40,011 bases of DNA from Planctomycetota bacterium. Lineage in GTDB: Bacteria > Planctomycetota > Phycisphaerae > Sedimentisphaerales > Anaerobacaceae. Each line of letters begins with the position of its first letter. Position 1 is the first letter of the stretch. The notes beneath the pieces are model-generated. The model was not told the DNA's origin. It did not search any database and saw only the letters and a program-made list of their open reading frames with translations. Positions 18,009 through 27,322 of this stretch are shown in pieces. Location of the stretch: positions 1 to 40,011 of the forward strand of contig JADFJC010000018.1 in the NCBI GenBank assembly GCA_022566315.1, written 5' to 3'. Made by a program: the position numbers and the translations under genes.

Positions 18009-18314
18009 ATCTGTCAATGGCAATGATTTTTTTGTCGAATTTGTATATTTTTTAGTCCAAATCCGACGCAAACAAAAAAAGCTCAATGACACAAAACCAC
18101 CAACGTCCGCATAAAATAGCCTTTTTCAGGGCACAAAACCCTTCTTTTTGTATAAAATTAGCACGGTAGCCTATTTTTAATGACCAGTTCTAAAATTGCC
18201 GATTTTTACGCTGTAGTTTATTTTTTCGTTTTGTTTCCTTCGCTCTCTTGCCCCTATACCGCTCTAAGGCAACCGTCCTTGATTGCTAAAGATTTTATTT
18301 ATTATGCTTTTTTG

Positions 18315-18342
18315 TTGACAAATTCTCTCAATCAGATACACT
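18315..18342 (+). promoter_or_regulatory. Promoter of the quinoprotein dehydrogenase gene
   Basis: TTGACA (18315-18320), a 16-base spacer and TACACT (18337-18342) predict a start near 18349, 33 bases before the ATG. Confidence 0.55.
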
Positions 18343-18381
18343 ATTTTGCAGAAGCTTTTATCTTATAAGGAGGAGACGAAA

Positions 18382-20415
18382 ATGAAGTTTTGGCGTTGTT
18401 CTAAAAACATCTTTGGCATGCGATCAAATCGTGTGCTGGCTTCTATTTTGGTAGCAGTACTCATCGGCGCGGGGTCGGCTCGAGCCTCTCGAATCAGCAC
18501 AAAGCGTGTCGCGTCGGGATTGAGTCGGCCGCTCTACGTTACTGCCCCGCCGGAAGATACCGATCGCCTGTTCATTGTCGAGCAGCACACCGGGCGGGTC
18601 AAGATTCTGAACTTCAGCACGGGCCTGATCAACAGCACGCCGTTTCTGGACATCGATGGCCTTGCGACAGGTAACGAACAAGGATTGCTTGGCCTGGCGT
18701 TTCATCCCAACTATTCCACAAACGGTTTCTTCTACGTCAACTTCAACGACTCAAGCGGGACGACCAATATCCGTCGGTACCAGGTATCTGCGGGCAACCC
18801 GGACATCGCCAATGCGGGCAGCGGCACGACGATCATGACCTACAGTCAACCGTACAGCAATCACAACGGCGGCTGGGTCGGCTTTGGACCGGATGGATTT
18901 CTCTATATCTCCAGTGGCGACGGCGGCAGTGGTAACGACCCCGGCAACCGCGCGCAAGACATCACCAACCAGAAGCTCGGTAAGATACTCCGCATAGACG
19001 TCGATGCCGACGACTTCCCCAGTGACCCGACTCGCAACTACGCGATTCCAAGCAGCAACCCCTTTGTCGGAACGACTGGCGACGATGAGATATGGGCTTA
19101 CGGCTTACGCAACCCCTGGCGGCCGAGCTTCGACCGGCTCACCGGCGACTTCTACATCGCAGACGTCGGGCAGGGTCAGCGTGAGTGGATCAATTTTCAA
19201 CCCGCATCGAGCGCCGGCGGGGAAAATTATGGGTGGCGGGTGATGGAGGGTACACGATGTAACTTCGCCAACGATGCACTACCGTGCAATGACCAGAGCT
19301 TCACATCTCCGATTCACGAATACCTGCACAGCGGTGCCCCCGATGGCGGCTTTTCCATCACTGGTGGCTACGTTTACCGCGGTCGGATAACAGAACTGCG
19401 GGGTATCTACTTTTTCGCGGATTATGTCAGCAATCAGATCTGGTCATTTCGCTTCGATGGTACGAATAAAACGGAGTTCATGAACCGTACCACCCAACTA
19501 TCTCCTGATGTCGGTTCGGTCGGGTCGATTTCCTCATTCGGCGAGGACGCTGCCGGCAACCTGTACATCGTGGATCTCAGTGGTGAGGTGTTCAAGATCG
19601 TATGCGAACCGACTTTCACCGGTGATTTTGACGAGGACTGCGATGTAGATATGGCGGACTTTGCTATGCTTGCATTGGCTTGGTTGACTCAACCTGGAGA
19701 TGCTAAATGGAATCCTGCCTATGACATCTCAAACCCGAATGATGGTATTATCGATATGCTGGACCTCGATGCGTTTATTGATAACTGGCTGGCAGATTTT
19801 CGTCTGGTAGCGTACTGGAATCTGGACGAGACGGCCGGCAGCATCGCCCGTGACAGCGCCGGCGACAATGACGGCACGCTTCGTGGTAATCCGCTCTGGT
19901 GGGCTACCGGTGGTAAAGTAGATGGCGCACTTGAGTTAGACGGCACCGATGATTACGTTAGCACGACCTTTATTTTGAACCCGGCAGACGGTGCATTCAG
20001 CGTTTTTGCCTGGGTCAAAGGAGGCAACCCAGGGCAAGTCGTCATATCTCAAGCAAGTAATGTTGGCGGGGTAAATTGGCTTTCTATGGCTCCGTCAGAC
20101 GGCAGATTGATGACGGAATTAATGGCTCTTGGCCGGAGCAGTTCCACGCTGATGTCACAAACAGTGATCACTGATGGCAACTGGCACCATTTAGGTTTTG
20201 TGTGGGATGGTTCCTATCGAATACTGTATGTTGATGGTGCTGAGGTTGCCAAAGATGTTAAGCCACAAAGCCGGTTGGGAAGTGCGGACAGCGGTCTTCA
20301 TTTTGGAGCTGGAAAGACCCTTGAGGCAGTCGGTTTCCTCTCCGGCCTGATTGACGATATTCGAATCTACAACCAGGCGCTGAGCGCAGAGGACGTCAAC
20401 ACGCTGGCGCGTTAG
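18382..20415 (+). CDS. Secreted PQQ-type sugar dehydrogenase (GSDH family) with dockerin-like and LamG domains
   Basis: A 677-residue exported protein. Residues about 1-36 are a signal peptide ending SARA. Residues about 45-415 form the glucose/sorbosone dehydrogenase-type six-bladed propeller (RPLYVTAPPEDTDRLFIVEQ, GLLGLAFHPNY, YISSGDGGSGNDP, WAYGLRNPWRPSFD). A calcium-binding dockerin-like pair follows, GDFDEDCDVDMADFAMLALAW and NDGIIDMLDLDAFIDNWL (about 420-475). The C-terminus is a LamG/concanavalin-like domain (about 480-677, VAYWNLDETAG to DDIRIYNQALS). ATG 18382 has AAGGAGGAG before it; an earlier in-frame start at 18346 lacks one. Likely an extracytoplasmic sugar oxidoreductase or sugar-binding protein. 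Cofactor binding is inferred from the family. Confidence 0.87.
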   Translation: MKFWRCSKNIFGMRSNRVLASILVAVLIGAGSARASRISTKRVASGLSRPLYVTAPPEDTDRLFIVEQHTGRVKILNFSTGLINSTPFLDIDGLATGNEQGLLGLAFHPNYSTNGFFYVNFNDSSGTTNIRRYQVSAGNPDIANAGSGTTIMTYSQPYSNHNGGWVGFGPDGFLYISSGDGGSGNDPGNRAQDITNQKLGKILRIDVDADDFPSDPTRNYAIPSSNPFVGTTGDDEIWAYGLRNPWRPSFDRLTGDFYIADVGQGQREWINFQPASSAGGENYGWRVMEGTRCNFANDALPCNDQSFTSPIHEYLHSGAPDGGFSITGGYVYRGRITELRGIYFFADYVSNQIWSFRFDGTNKTEFMNRTTQLSPDVGSVGSISSFGEDAAGNLYIVDLSGEVFKIVCEPTFTGDFDEDCDVDMADFAMLALAWLTQPGDAKWNPAYDISNPNDGIIDMLDLDAFIDNWLADFRLVAYWNLDETAGSIARDSAGDNDGTLRGNPLWWATGGKVDGALELDGTDDYVSTTFILNPADGAFSVFAWVKGGNPGQVVISQASNVGGVNWLSMAPSDGRLMTELMALGRSSSTLMSQTVITDGNWHHLGFVWDGSYRILYVDGAEVAKDVKPQSRLGSADSGLHFGAGKTLEAVGFLSGLIDDIRIYNQALSAEDVNTLAR

Positions 20416-20499
20416 TGCACATCATAGGTTTGGAGTGGAGGTACATACACAAGACGAGACCGATAAGTTTTGTCTGGCGGATACGAGATACGGGCCACG

Positions 20500-21225
20500 C
20501 TACGAAGCCGGTACCAGACGCAGCAGTAATTTTTCCTTATCAACAGTTATTTTTTCAATTCGCACCTTTTTATCGTCAATACTGAAAACAGGCTCAAACG
20601 GCTCATCATTCAGCAATGACGCAGCTATTTTTGTCTGCACAGCTTCTGTATCGACATCCAAAGCGTTAATTCTCTGCATGTACATCTTTTTGGCCATCAT
20701 CTTGGCAAGGGGTGTAATATTCATGGCCCCGACCTTCACCTTCGCCACCCGCAGATTCAAAAGTCCCTGCTCATCGATTTTGGGCTCTAACTCAATAGTA
20801 ACCACAAATTCCATGCCTTTTATATCTGCCGTGCCCATCAGCACAACGGCACCCGGGACAAAAAGCACTGCAGGTGCATAAAGCAGGGCACCTTCAGACT
20901 CCATTGGCCAGTTGCCCCGAGTAATTATATCGTTTATCCCCTTCTGGGTAACGACCAGCTCAAAAGGCTCGCGGTATTGTGAACTGTTATGAATTGCCGG
21001 TAATAAATCATTTGTCAGATATGGACTGACCTCTCCCCGCTTGTAGCTGCCGGAGCCAAAGTCAGCCGGCCTATAACGACCGGGTCTGTATAACAGTAGA
21101 GCGAAGATAATAGCCGCTACTGCCAAATCGACCATGAGCCAGCAGATCAATTTTTTGAATCGCGCTTTTTTGCGAATTTTCAAATCTTTTTCCGTATCTT
21201 GCATTTCTGTCTTGCTTGAATCCAC
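20500..21225 (-). CDS. Membrane-anchored protein of unknown function
   Basis: A 241-residue protein: a charged N-terminus, one membrane segment (about residues 28-46), then an extracytoplasmic domain. The part from PFELVVTQKGINDIITRG to NITPLAKMMAKKM loosely recalls YpmS/DUF2140-type lipid-binding proteins, but I would not assign it on that. It is divergent from pyrF across 63 bases; a perfect TATAAT (21233-21238, minus) lies almost at its ATG, without a good -35. Its true start might be the Met at 21204. It stops 85 bases from the dehydrogenase stop, converging with it. Confidence 0.68.
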   Translation of the reverse strand: MDSSKTEMQDTEKDLKIRKKARFKKLICWLMVDLAVAAIIFALLLYRPGRYRPADFGSGSYKRGEVSPYLTNDLLPAIHNSSQYREPFELVVTQKGINDIITRGNWPMESEGALLYAPAVLFVPGAVVLMGTADIKGMEFVVTIELEPKIDEQGLLNLRVAKVKVGAMNITPLAKMMAKKMYMQRINALDVDTEAVQTKIAASLLNDEPFEPVFSIDDKKVRIEKITVDKEKLLLRLVPAS

Positions 21226-21288
21226 TTATATGATTATAGTAGTTCAAATGTTTATTAAAAGATTTTTCCAAATTTGAGGATTTAGAAT

Positions 21289-22239
21289 ATGGCAAGTCAT
21301 TTTGCTGACCGTCTTTGTGACGCCGTGAAAACCAAGAAAACTTCTTTGATTGTCGGGCTGGACCCTGTTTACAATAGACTGCCTTCTGCGATAAGAAGCC
21401 ATCGCGAGATGAACGATGAGTTTGATGCCGCCGCTGCGGTCGATGCTATCTTCGATTTTTGCACACAGACAATGCGAATCGTTGCGCCGATGGTACCTGC
21501 TGTGAAGATAAATATTGCATTTTTTGAAAAGTATCTCTGGGAAGGCCTGGAGACTTACTATTCCCTGATTTCCGAGGCGGATGATTTGGGCCTGGAAATA
21601 ATCGGCGACGTAAAACGCGGCGACATAGGCCACACCGCAGCAGCTTACGCCGCCGCTCATCTTGAAAATCCGGAACTGGCAGGCCTCGAAGACAACCTTG
21701 CCCCCGATGCAATAACTGTCAACGGATACATGGGAACAGATGGTATCGAGCCTTTTGCGGATATGGCCGACAAGCAGGGCAAAGGTATTTTTGTGTTGGT
21801 TCGTACCAGCAATCCTTCCGCTGCCGCAATTCAGGATTTTACCGATGCTGATGGCCAGGCAATGTACGAAAAGCTCGCCGAAATCGTCGCCGAAATCGCA
21901 AATAAAGATGAACGAATCGGCACGCACGGCTACAGTAATGTGGGAATGGTCGTGGGCGGCACTGCACCGCGGGTAACAACTGCTCTGCGACAGAAGTATG
22001 ACAAGATATGGTTTCTCGTCCCGGGCTACGGCTCCCAGGGTGCTGAGGCTACCGATTGTGTCCGGTTTTGCAAACCCGACGGCACCGGAGCTTTAATCAA
22101 CGCATCACGCTCGATTATCTACGCTTATGAAAAGCCGAAATACAAAGAGCAATTCGGCGACGACTGGAAAAGATGTATCGAGCAGGCCGTCATCGACGCA
22201 AAGGTCGATTTGGCTAACGCTATGCAAACCTTGATATAA
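21289..22239 (+). CDS. pyrF: Orotidine 5'-phosphate decarboxylase, type 2
   Basis: Last step of UMP synthesis, releasing CO2 from orotidine monophosphate. The 316-residue length and motifs LIVGLDPVYNRLP (start), DVKRGDIGHTAAAYA (about residues 107-121, holding the catalytic Asp-Lys-Asp set) and FLVPGYGSQGA (phosphate loop) place it in the type 2 group. A GAGG site precedes the ATG. No other pyr gene is nearby; murD follows after one AT-rich intervening gene. Confidence 0.95.
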   Translation: MASHFADRLCDAVKTKKTSLIVGLDPVYNRLPSAIRSHREMNDEFDAAAAVDAIFDFCTQTMRIVAPMVPAVKINIAFFEKYLWEGLETYYSLISEADDLGLEIIGDVKRGDIGHTAAAYAAAHLENPELAGLEDNLAPDAITVNGYMGTDGIEPFADMADKQGKGIFVLVRTSNPSAAAIQDFTDADGQAMYEKLAEIVAEIANKDERIGTHGYSNVGMVVGGTAPRVTTALRQKYDKIWFLVPGYGSQGAEATDCVRFCKPDGTGALINASRSIIYAYEKPKYKEQFGDDWKRCIEQAVIDAKVDLANAMQTLI

Positions 22240-22386
22240 CAATGCTCAGGACTCACGCGAAAAGTAAATTATTGAGCTTTGCCTTATCAATACAACTCAG
22301 GGTAGCACCCTCAAACTTGTTTGGGGATGCTCTTTGCCGCAAATCGGAGTTGGGTAAATGAAAAATACTTGCTAACAGAGGTAAAT

Positions 22387-23742
22387 ATGGAAAACAAATT
22401 TGAAAAACTAAGACTTTTTTTCGAAAAAATTAAATCTATAACTTTCTGGGATCGGATATTTCACTGGAAGTCAATAAGAACCTTAAGTTATGACGCTTAC
22501 GAAGAGTTTAAGGAGTTTTGCAATTTATTGAATTCTGTTTCACATGAGTTAGAGGAATCAAAGAATAATATAGCGATACTCAAAAATAATGAAGATCATT
22601 TTCGTCTTAATATTCAATCACTGAAAAGTGATGTTGAACATTTGCAAGAACAAATAGAGGAGCGTGACAGGGAAATATCAACTCTCTCTGCCTCGGTTGC
22701 TACTAAAGATGAGAAGATAAGACAATATGATGGGACAATGAATAAACAGGATAGTAAAATTGCATCTCTCGAGGTTAAAATTGAGGGATTCAATAAAAAA
22801 ATCTCTGACTTGGAGCAAGAACTTACTGTTCTTAAACAGATTGAATATGACCGGAGAATTGAACACGATAAGAAAGTAGCTACTCTAAATAAGATTCAGG
22901 AGAGAATACAGGATGAGAGAAACAAGGAAGTGGAAGAACGACAACGTGAACAGCTTCATAAAATAGAAACAATGAAAGAGTCTTGGGCAAAGCATCAGGA
23001 TAAAGTAAAGAGTGTGATTAAGAATATTTGCCGAAAATATACGATAGAATATGTGGATAAAGTTCCATTTAAGGGCAATCCAGATAACGCAATCAAGATA
23101 TGTGATGAATTCGTTATTTTTGATGCAAAAAGTCCAGCATCAGATGATTTAGAAAGTTTTCCAAATTATATCAAGGTTCAAACTGAGTCTATAAAGAAAT
23201 ATACTAAACAAGACAACGTGAAAAAGGACATATTCCTTGTTATTCCATCTAATTCGGTCGAAGCCATTGAGCAATTCTCCTTTAACATGGGTGATTACTC
23301 CGTATACATAGTTACTTTAGACGCTTTGGAACCAATAATATTATCTTTAAGGAGAATTGAAGATTATGAGTTTGTCAATGAGCTTAGTCCAGAGGAGCGA
23401 GAGAACATTTGTAGGATTATTGGAAGATTTGTTCATACAACAAAACGGAGAGTCCAAATAGATAATTTTTTCTGTCGAGAATTTCTGAACACAATAACAA
23501 AATGCGATATAGATTTGCCAAGTGAAATGAAAGATGGAGTACTTGAATACGAGAGATCAGAAAAACTAAATCCATCGGTGGAAAAACGCGCAAAACAAAT
23601 TAGTACTAAGGAATTGCAAACGGATACAAAAAAAATACAAAAAGAAGCAGAAGCAAAAGGCATAATATTTCCACAATCAATCCAGCAAGATATCAAAAAG
23701 CTGCCCCTCTCAGGCGAGGAGGAATCAGAAAATAGTCAATAA
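22387..23742 (+). CDS. Coiled-coil protein with PD-(D/E)XK-like (RmuC-like) core
   Basis: A 451-residue protein. Residues about 45-215 are a long coiled coil. The following domain has NPDNAIKICDEFVIFDAKSP, whose D...DAK spacing fits a PD-(D/E)XK nuclease core, then VQTESIKKYTKQDNVKKDIFLVIPSNSVEAI. This resembles a divergent RmuC, a family tied to DNA recombination. The start ATG 22387 has an AGAGG site; an earlier in-frame ATG at 22321 does not. Base composition is clearly more AT-rich, and codons more A-ending, than pyrF and murD on either side, suggesting transfer, perhaps from a Bacteroidetes-like donor. No signal peptide. Function as a nuclease is inference. Confidence 0.65.
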   Translation: MENKFEKLRLFFEKIKSITFWDRIFHWKSIRTLSYDAYEEFKEFCNLLNSVSHELEESKNNIAILKNNEDHFRLNIQSLKSDVEHLQEQIEERDREISTLSASVATKDEKIRQYDGTMNKQDSKIASLEVKIEGFNKKISDLEQELTVLKQIEYDRRIEHDKKVATLNKIQERIQDERNKEVEERQREQLHKIETMKESWAKHQDKVKSVIKNICRKYTIEYVDKVPFKGNPDNAIKICDEFVIFDAKSPASDDLESFPNYIKVQTESIKKYTKQDNVKKDIFLVIPSNSVEAIEQFSFNMGDYSVYIVTLDALEPIILSLRRIEDYEFVNELSPEERENICRIIGRFVHTTKRRVQIDNFFCREFLNTITKCDIDLPSEMKDGVLEYERSEKLNPSVEKRAKQISTKELQTDTKKIQKEAEAKGIIFPQSIQQDIKKLPLSGEEESENSQ

Positions 23743-23809
23743 TTTACAATACTAAGGATTTAACTCTTTTGTGAGTCATCTCTATAGTAAACAATACGAG
23801 ATGCTAGAT

Positions 23810-25162
23810 ATGAAATACAATTTTGCTGCCAAAAAAGTGCTAATTATGGGCTTGGGACGCTTCGGCGGTGGAGCTGATGTCGCCGAATTTGCCGCAAGAG
23901 CAGGTGCTAAAGTAATAGTAACGGATTTGGCCCCAGCCGCGCAGTTAAGCGATTCGATAGGGAAGCTCGAAGAATTTCCTGATATAGAATTTCATCTCGG
24001 CTCGCACGACCCGGCTGATTTTAAGCAGGCCGACATTATCATAGCCAATCCCGCCGTGCCTTGCGATAATGAGTTTCTCGAAATCGCCCGTCGAGACAAC
24101 AAATTTATTACGTCTCAGATAAACATCTTCTTTGAACTATGCCCCGCACAGATAATAGGCATTACCGGAGCAAATGGCAAGAGCACAACAACCGCCCTGA
24201 CCGCCCATCTGCTTAAAAATACGATATACGAGAACGTTTGGCTAAGCGGCAACATCGGCAATCAGCCGCTACTGACCGTGATAGAGAAAATCGCTCCTGA
24301 TGATTTGGTTGTATTGGAGCTGTCGAGTTTTCAACTCGAGCAATTAGCGGAAATTCAAAAAGCACCCAACGTCGCACTCTTAACGAATCTCACACCGAAC
24401 CATCTTGACCGCCACGGCACATTCGCTAATTACTGCGCCGCAAAGGAAAATATCTTCAAATTTCAGAAACTGAACGACAATTACCCTGCTGTTTCCATCT
24501 TTAATGCCGAAGACAAAATTGCCGCCGAATGGTTTGAAAAATACAACAAAGACGCCGGCAGGATTTGCTTCAGGTTTTCAACTGACGATGTAAGTAAAGA
24601 GATTCGCGATAGTTTCACACTGCCCGGCCGAGCCAATCTTTCAAACCTCGCCGCCGCCATCGCCATAGCTAAGTATTTTGGCATTGACGATGACCGCATT
24701 AAAAATTCTCTGCCGGACTTTAAGCCGTTACCTCATCGGCTCGAACTTATCGGACAAATAAATGGCGTTTCCTGGTACAACGATTCGATAGCCACTACGC
24801 CGCAGAGCGCCATTGCCGCATTAGAGGCCTTTGACCAGCCGAAGATTATCATTGCCGGCGGATATGACAAGGGTTTACCCTTTGACGAGCTCGGCCAAAA
24901 AATAGCCACTAACGTCAAAGCTGCTATCCTCATAGGCCAGACCGCCTCCAAAATCGCATCAGAAATACAACTCTTTCCGGAAGCCAGCGCAAAAATCCAA
25001 ATCGTCAATTCTCTCTCCGAAGCTGTCCGATCAGCCGCTCGTCTCGCGGAAAGCGGCGATATAGTCTTATTAAGCCCCGCCTGCGCAAGCTACGACATGT
25101 TCGACAATTTCCAGCACCGCGGTGAGCAATTTTGCAAACTCGTGCGAGCACTCAACATTTGA
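23810..25162 (+). CDS. murD: UDP-N-acetylmuramoylalanine-D-glutamate ligase
   Basis: Cytoplasmic Mur ligase adding D-Glu to UDP-MurNAc-L-Ala in peptidoglycan synthesis. N-terminal Rossmann segment VLIMGLGRFGGGADVAEFA, ATP loop GITGANGKSTTT (about residues 116-127), ELSSFQLE, LTPNHLDRHGTFANYCAAKENIF and C-terminal YDKGLPFDELG and LSPACASYDMFDNFQHRGEQF are all MurD signatures. The start is uncertain: ATG 23801 and GTG 23771 are in frame, but ATG 23810 gives the usual N-terminus; none has a strong ribosome site. It supports a peptidoglycan-making planctomycete. No other mur or fts genes flank it. Confidence 0.93.
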   Translation: MKYNFAAKKVLIMGLGRFGGGADVAEFAARAGAKVIVTDLAPAAQLSDSIGKLEEFPDIEFHLGSHDPADFKQADIIIANPAVPCDNEFLEIARRDNKFITSQINIFFELCPAQIIGITGANGKSTTTALTAHLLKNTIYENVWLSGNIGNQPLLTVIEKIAPDDLVVLELSSFQLEQLAEIQKAPNVALLTNLTPNHLDRHGTFANYCAAKENIFKFQKLNDNYPAVSIFNAEDKIAAEWFEKYNKDAGRICFRFSTDDVSKEIRDSFTLPGRANLSNLAAAIAIAKYFGIDDDRIKNSLPDFKPLPHRLELIGQINGVSWYNDSIATTPQSAIAALEAFDQPKIIIAGGYDKGLPFDELGQKIATNVKAAILIGQTASKIASEIQLFPEASAKIQIVNSLSEAVRSAARLAESGDIVLLSPACASYDMFDNFQHRGEQFCKLVRALNI

Positions 25163-25171
25163 ACCAGCAAT

Positions 25172-25222
25172 AAAAAAGCCGAGCCAATTATTCCTGAGCA
25201 CTGTCGAAGGAATCAGCCCGGC
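25172..25222 (-). terminator. Intrinsic terminator after the sigma/anti-sigma genes
   Basis: On the minus strand GCCGGGC pairs with GCTCGGC, enclosing a second stem ATTCCT/AGGAAT, and is followed at once by six T (25172-25177). It lies 24 bases past the stop at 25246. The loop holds a CTGAGC...GTCGAAGGA repeat unit. Confidence 0.75.
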
Positions 25223-25245
25223 CAGTTGGAGTTTTTTGTGCACTG

Positions 25246-26742
25246 CTATTTGTCGAACGAATTGCGAATTTTCTCGGCTAATTGTAGGACATTCTTGTAG
25301 GTTATGGATTCCGGAGCTTTCCCGTCGTCGCTAAGTTCAGCCATCGCGCCACGAACCCAGATATCAAATTCCTGCTCAGAATTGATAATCAACTCTTGCT
25401 CTTGCCCAAGAAGATTAGGCCGACCATCAAAAAAAGGCCTGGGTCCAAAATTATATTTTGAGATTACTTTGTAACCCCCAAACGTATTACGTTCCGGCGC
25501 CTTTTCGTCCGGCACATAAATGCCCCACTCGTAGAATTTTCCTTTTTTCCGGGTGAAAGTTAAGTGTCGGCCTGCGAGGATTACATTTTCTTGCGACGGC
25601 CATGGTTTCAACCCAACAACCTGTGCGGGCAGATTGGGTAACGGCCCTCCCGGTTCCAGATCTGTGAACAGATTAGCCTGTGATTCCTCGGGGTTCCGGT
25701 TGGCGTGCCAGCCGTAGATAACACTGCCGTCTTTGAGCGTAAAACCAATGCAACTATGGAACTTGGCGTCTGGACTACCGTCTGCAAGTTCTCGTTCGAC
25801 GACCGTTTCTTTTGTGTTAATCTGTTTGTGACCTGCCGGAGGATCTGTGTTAAAGCAGTTCGCAGGCGGCACTACATCGTACTCAATCGTGTCAGCGTCA
25901 CTGAGGGCCACCCATCGTATAGAATTCTCTTCAGCGTTTCTCCAGGTGAATATACGGACTATTTCGCCCGTTTCCGGTGACAACCATATCTTCTTTTTAA
26001 TAAAAAAGGGGCCTGCAGAAGTTATTACGCCCTCCCATATATCGACCGTTTTATTCTTAATCTGTTCTCGTCCTACTTTAGTAAATCCTTTCACTTGATT
26101 GAGATTGGCCATATACGCCGGAAAGGGATTCATTGTGCGAATCCGAAGACGCTGTTGAAAAGGGCTAAGTTTTGTGAACATAACCAACGGAGGGGCTGAG
26201 TTGTCATCAGAATTTATATAACCGGAAGCATCCATATTTATATATCCGGAAGTATCCATTATGTATTGGCCATCTGAAACAGTCAGATTATATCTTGGCG
26301 TTTCGGTCGTGTAAACCCCGAACGGACTAATAGGACGCCAATGTTTGAAGTGACCGTTTCTTTTATCAAACCAGATGTCAAATGGAAACTTCTGTAATTG
26401 GGTATCGTCGCCTGTGTGAAGAAACTTCCAGCCTTTGATGTGAACTGTCTCAGCATTCTTCCACAGCTCCAGAGCTTCAGTGATTCCATAAGCAGGGGAA
26501 CCATCGCCAAACCAGTGTAAGCCGATTATTGTCCCGGCTATCATCACCGCCGCAGCGGCGAGTTTTGTTATTCTACTTTTCATGATTATTCTCCAGATAT
26601 TCTGCTCTATTGCAGATATTTTTTTGACTTTCGATTTTTCAAATGCCTTGACGACATCACCAAGAACTTCTTCATCTATTTTGGCATTTGTATCGATGTC
26701 TATATTCTTAATTAGCTTCTCTATATTTTCTGTCGGTCTCAT
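25246..26742 (-). CDS. Membrane-anchored anti-sigma-like protein
   Basis: A 498-residue protein whose start overlaps the ECF sigma stop by 4 bases (ATGA). The N-terminal 55 residues (MRPTENIEKLIKNIDIDTNA..., with EQNIWRIIMKS) are the short cytoplasmic segment typical of this group's sigma partners. One membrane segment follows (about 58-76). The long outer part resembles the outer-membrane-lipoprotein-sorting (LolA-like) sensor domains seen in such proteins (SDGQYIMDTSGY, KIWLSPETGEIVRI). The unit SGYIN occurs twice near residue 180 (DTSGYINMDASGYIN). It probably holds the sigma factor until an envelope signal; this role is inferred from the pairing. Confidence 0.75.
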   Translation of the reverse strand: MRPTENIEKLIKNIDIDTNAKIDEEVLGDVVKAFEKSKVKKISAIEQNIWRIIMKSRITKLAAAAVMIAGTIIGLHWFGDGSPAYGITEALELWKNAETVHIKGWKFLHTGDDTQLQKFPFDIWFDKRNGHFKHWRPISPFGVYTTETPRYNLTVSDGQYIMDTSGYINMDASGYINSDDNSAPPLVMFTKLSPFQQRLRIRTMNPFPAYMANLNQVKGFTKVGREQIKNKTVDIWEGVITSAGPFFIKKKIWLSPETGEIVRIFTWRNAEENSIRWVALSDADTIEYDVVPPANCFNTDPPAGHKQINTKETVVERELADGSPDAKFHSCIGFTLKDGSVIYGWHANRNPEESQANLFTDLEPGGPLPNLPAQVVGLKPWPSQENVILAGRHLTFTRKKGKFYEWGIYVPDEKAPERNTFGGYKVISKYNFGPRPFFDGRPNLLGQEQELIINSEQEFDIWVRGAMAELSDDGKAPESITYKNVLQLAEKIRNSFDK

Positions 26743-27284
26743 TTTTCCACCTCGCTGTCCAAAATAGACCGCAGTTTATCCAAGCCGTAGCGGTACCTGC
26801 TCTGGACTGTGTTAATTGAAACGTCCTGTAATTCAGCAATCGCCTTAAATTTCATTCCACCCTGAGCGTGCAGGATTATTACCTCTCGCTGCTGCTCCGA
26901 AAGCTGAGCAAGTGCGTCATTAAGCTGCCTTAATTGCTCGCTGTAAATAATCCATTGTTCCGGCCTTTTTAAATTCGACCCGACTGATGCAGCTCCATCC
27001 AGGCTGGCAGCTTCCTGTCTCTGTCTTGCTTTGTTTGCGTTGCGTGCACGATTTACAACACAGGTCGCCAGATAGCTTTTAAGACTTCCGTTAAGCTTTA
27101 ATTTCTCCGTAGATTGTGCGAAAGATACGAAAAAATCGTGCACAATATCTTCGGCAGCGCTCGTGTCGTTCAAGAGAGCAAATGCCAGCCTTAGCAGATT
27201 ATCCTTGTACTTCTTATAGATACGGCAGAGAGCATCGCTGCTGCCTCGCTTAAATCTCCATATAAGCAGCTTATCTTCTATCAT
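26739..27284 (-). CDS. ECF-type RNA polymerase sigma factor
   Basis: A 181-residue sigma-70-family factor. Region 2 spans about residues 10-85 (LRLAFALLNDTSAAEDIVHDFFVSF). Region 4 spans about 120-175 (ALAQLSEQQREVIILHAQGGMKFKAIAELQDVSINTVQSRYRYGLDKLR), with the helix-turn-helix near the end. Region 3 is missing, as in ECF sigmas. AGGA lies 5 bases before the ATG. It is cotranscribed with the anti-sigma-like gene. A 14-bp palindrome near its likely start point may be an operator. Confidence 0.9.
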   Translation of the reverse strand: MIEDKLLIWRFKRGSSDALCRIYKKYKDNLLRLAFALLNDTSAAEDIVHDFFVSFAQSTEKLKLNGSLKSYLATCVVNRARNANKARQRQEAASLDGAASVGSNLKRPEQWIIYSEQLRQLNDALAQLSEQQREVIILHAQGGMKFKAIAELQDVSINTVQSRYRYGLDKLRSILDSEVEK

Positions 27285-27308
27285 CTAAATCCTAATGTTT
27301 TGTCTTAG

Positions 27309-27322
27309 AACGAACGTTCGTT
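27309..27322. promoter_or_regulatory. 14-bp palindrome upstream of the sigma gene
   Basis: AACGAACGTTCGTT is a perfect palindrome 25 bases before the sigma ATG and just downstream of a minus-strand TTATAG (27325-27330), so it would cover the start point. A palindrome of this length is expected a couple of times in 40 kb by chance. The remainder up to 27609 shows nothing else I can name. Confidence 0.35.

Noticed and set aside
18180-18368. Plus-strand 62-codon frame before the dehydrogenase
   Set aside because: It has no ribosome site and overlaps the promoter TTGACA-N16-TACACT of the next gene.
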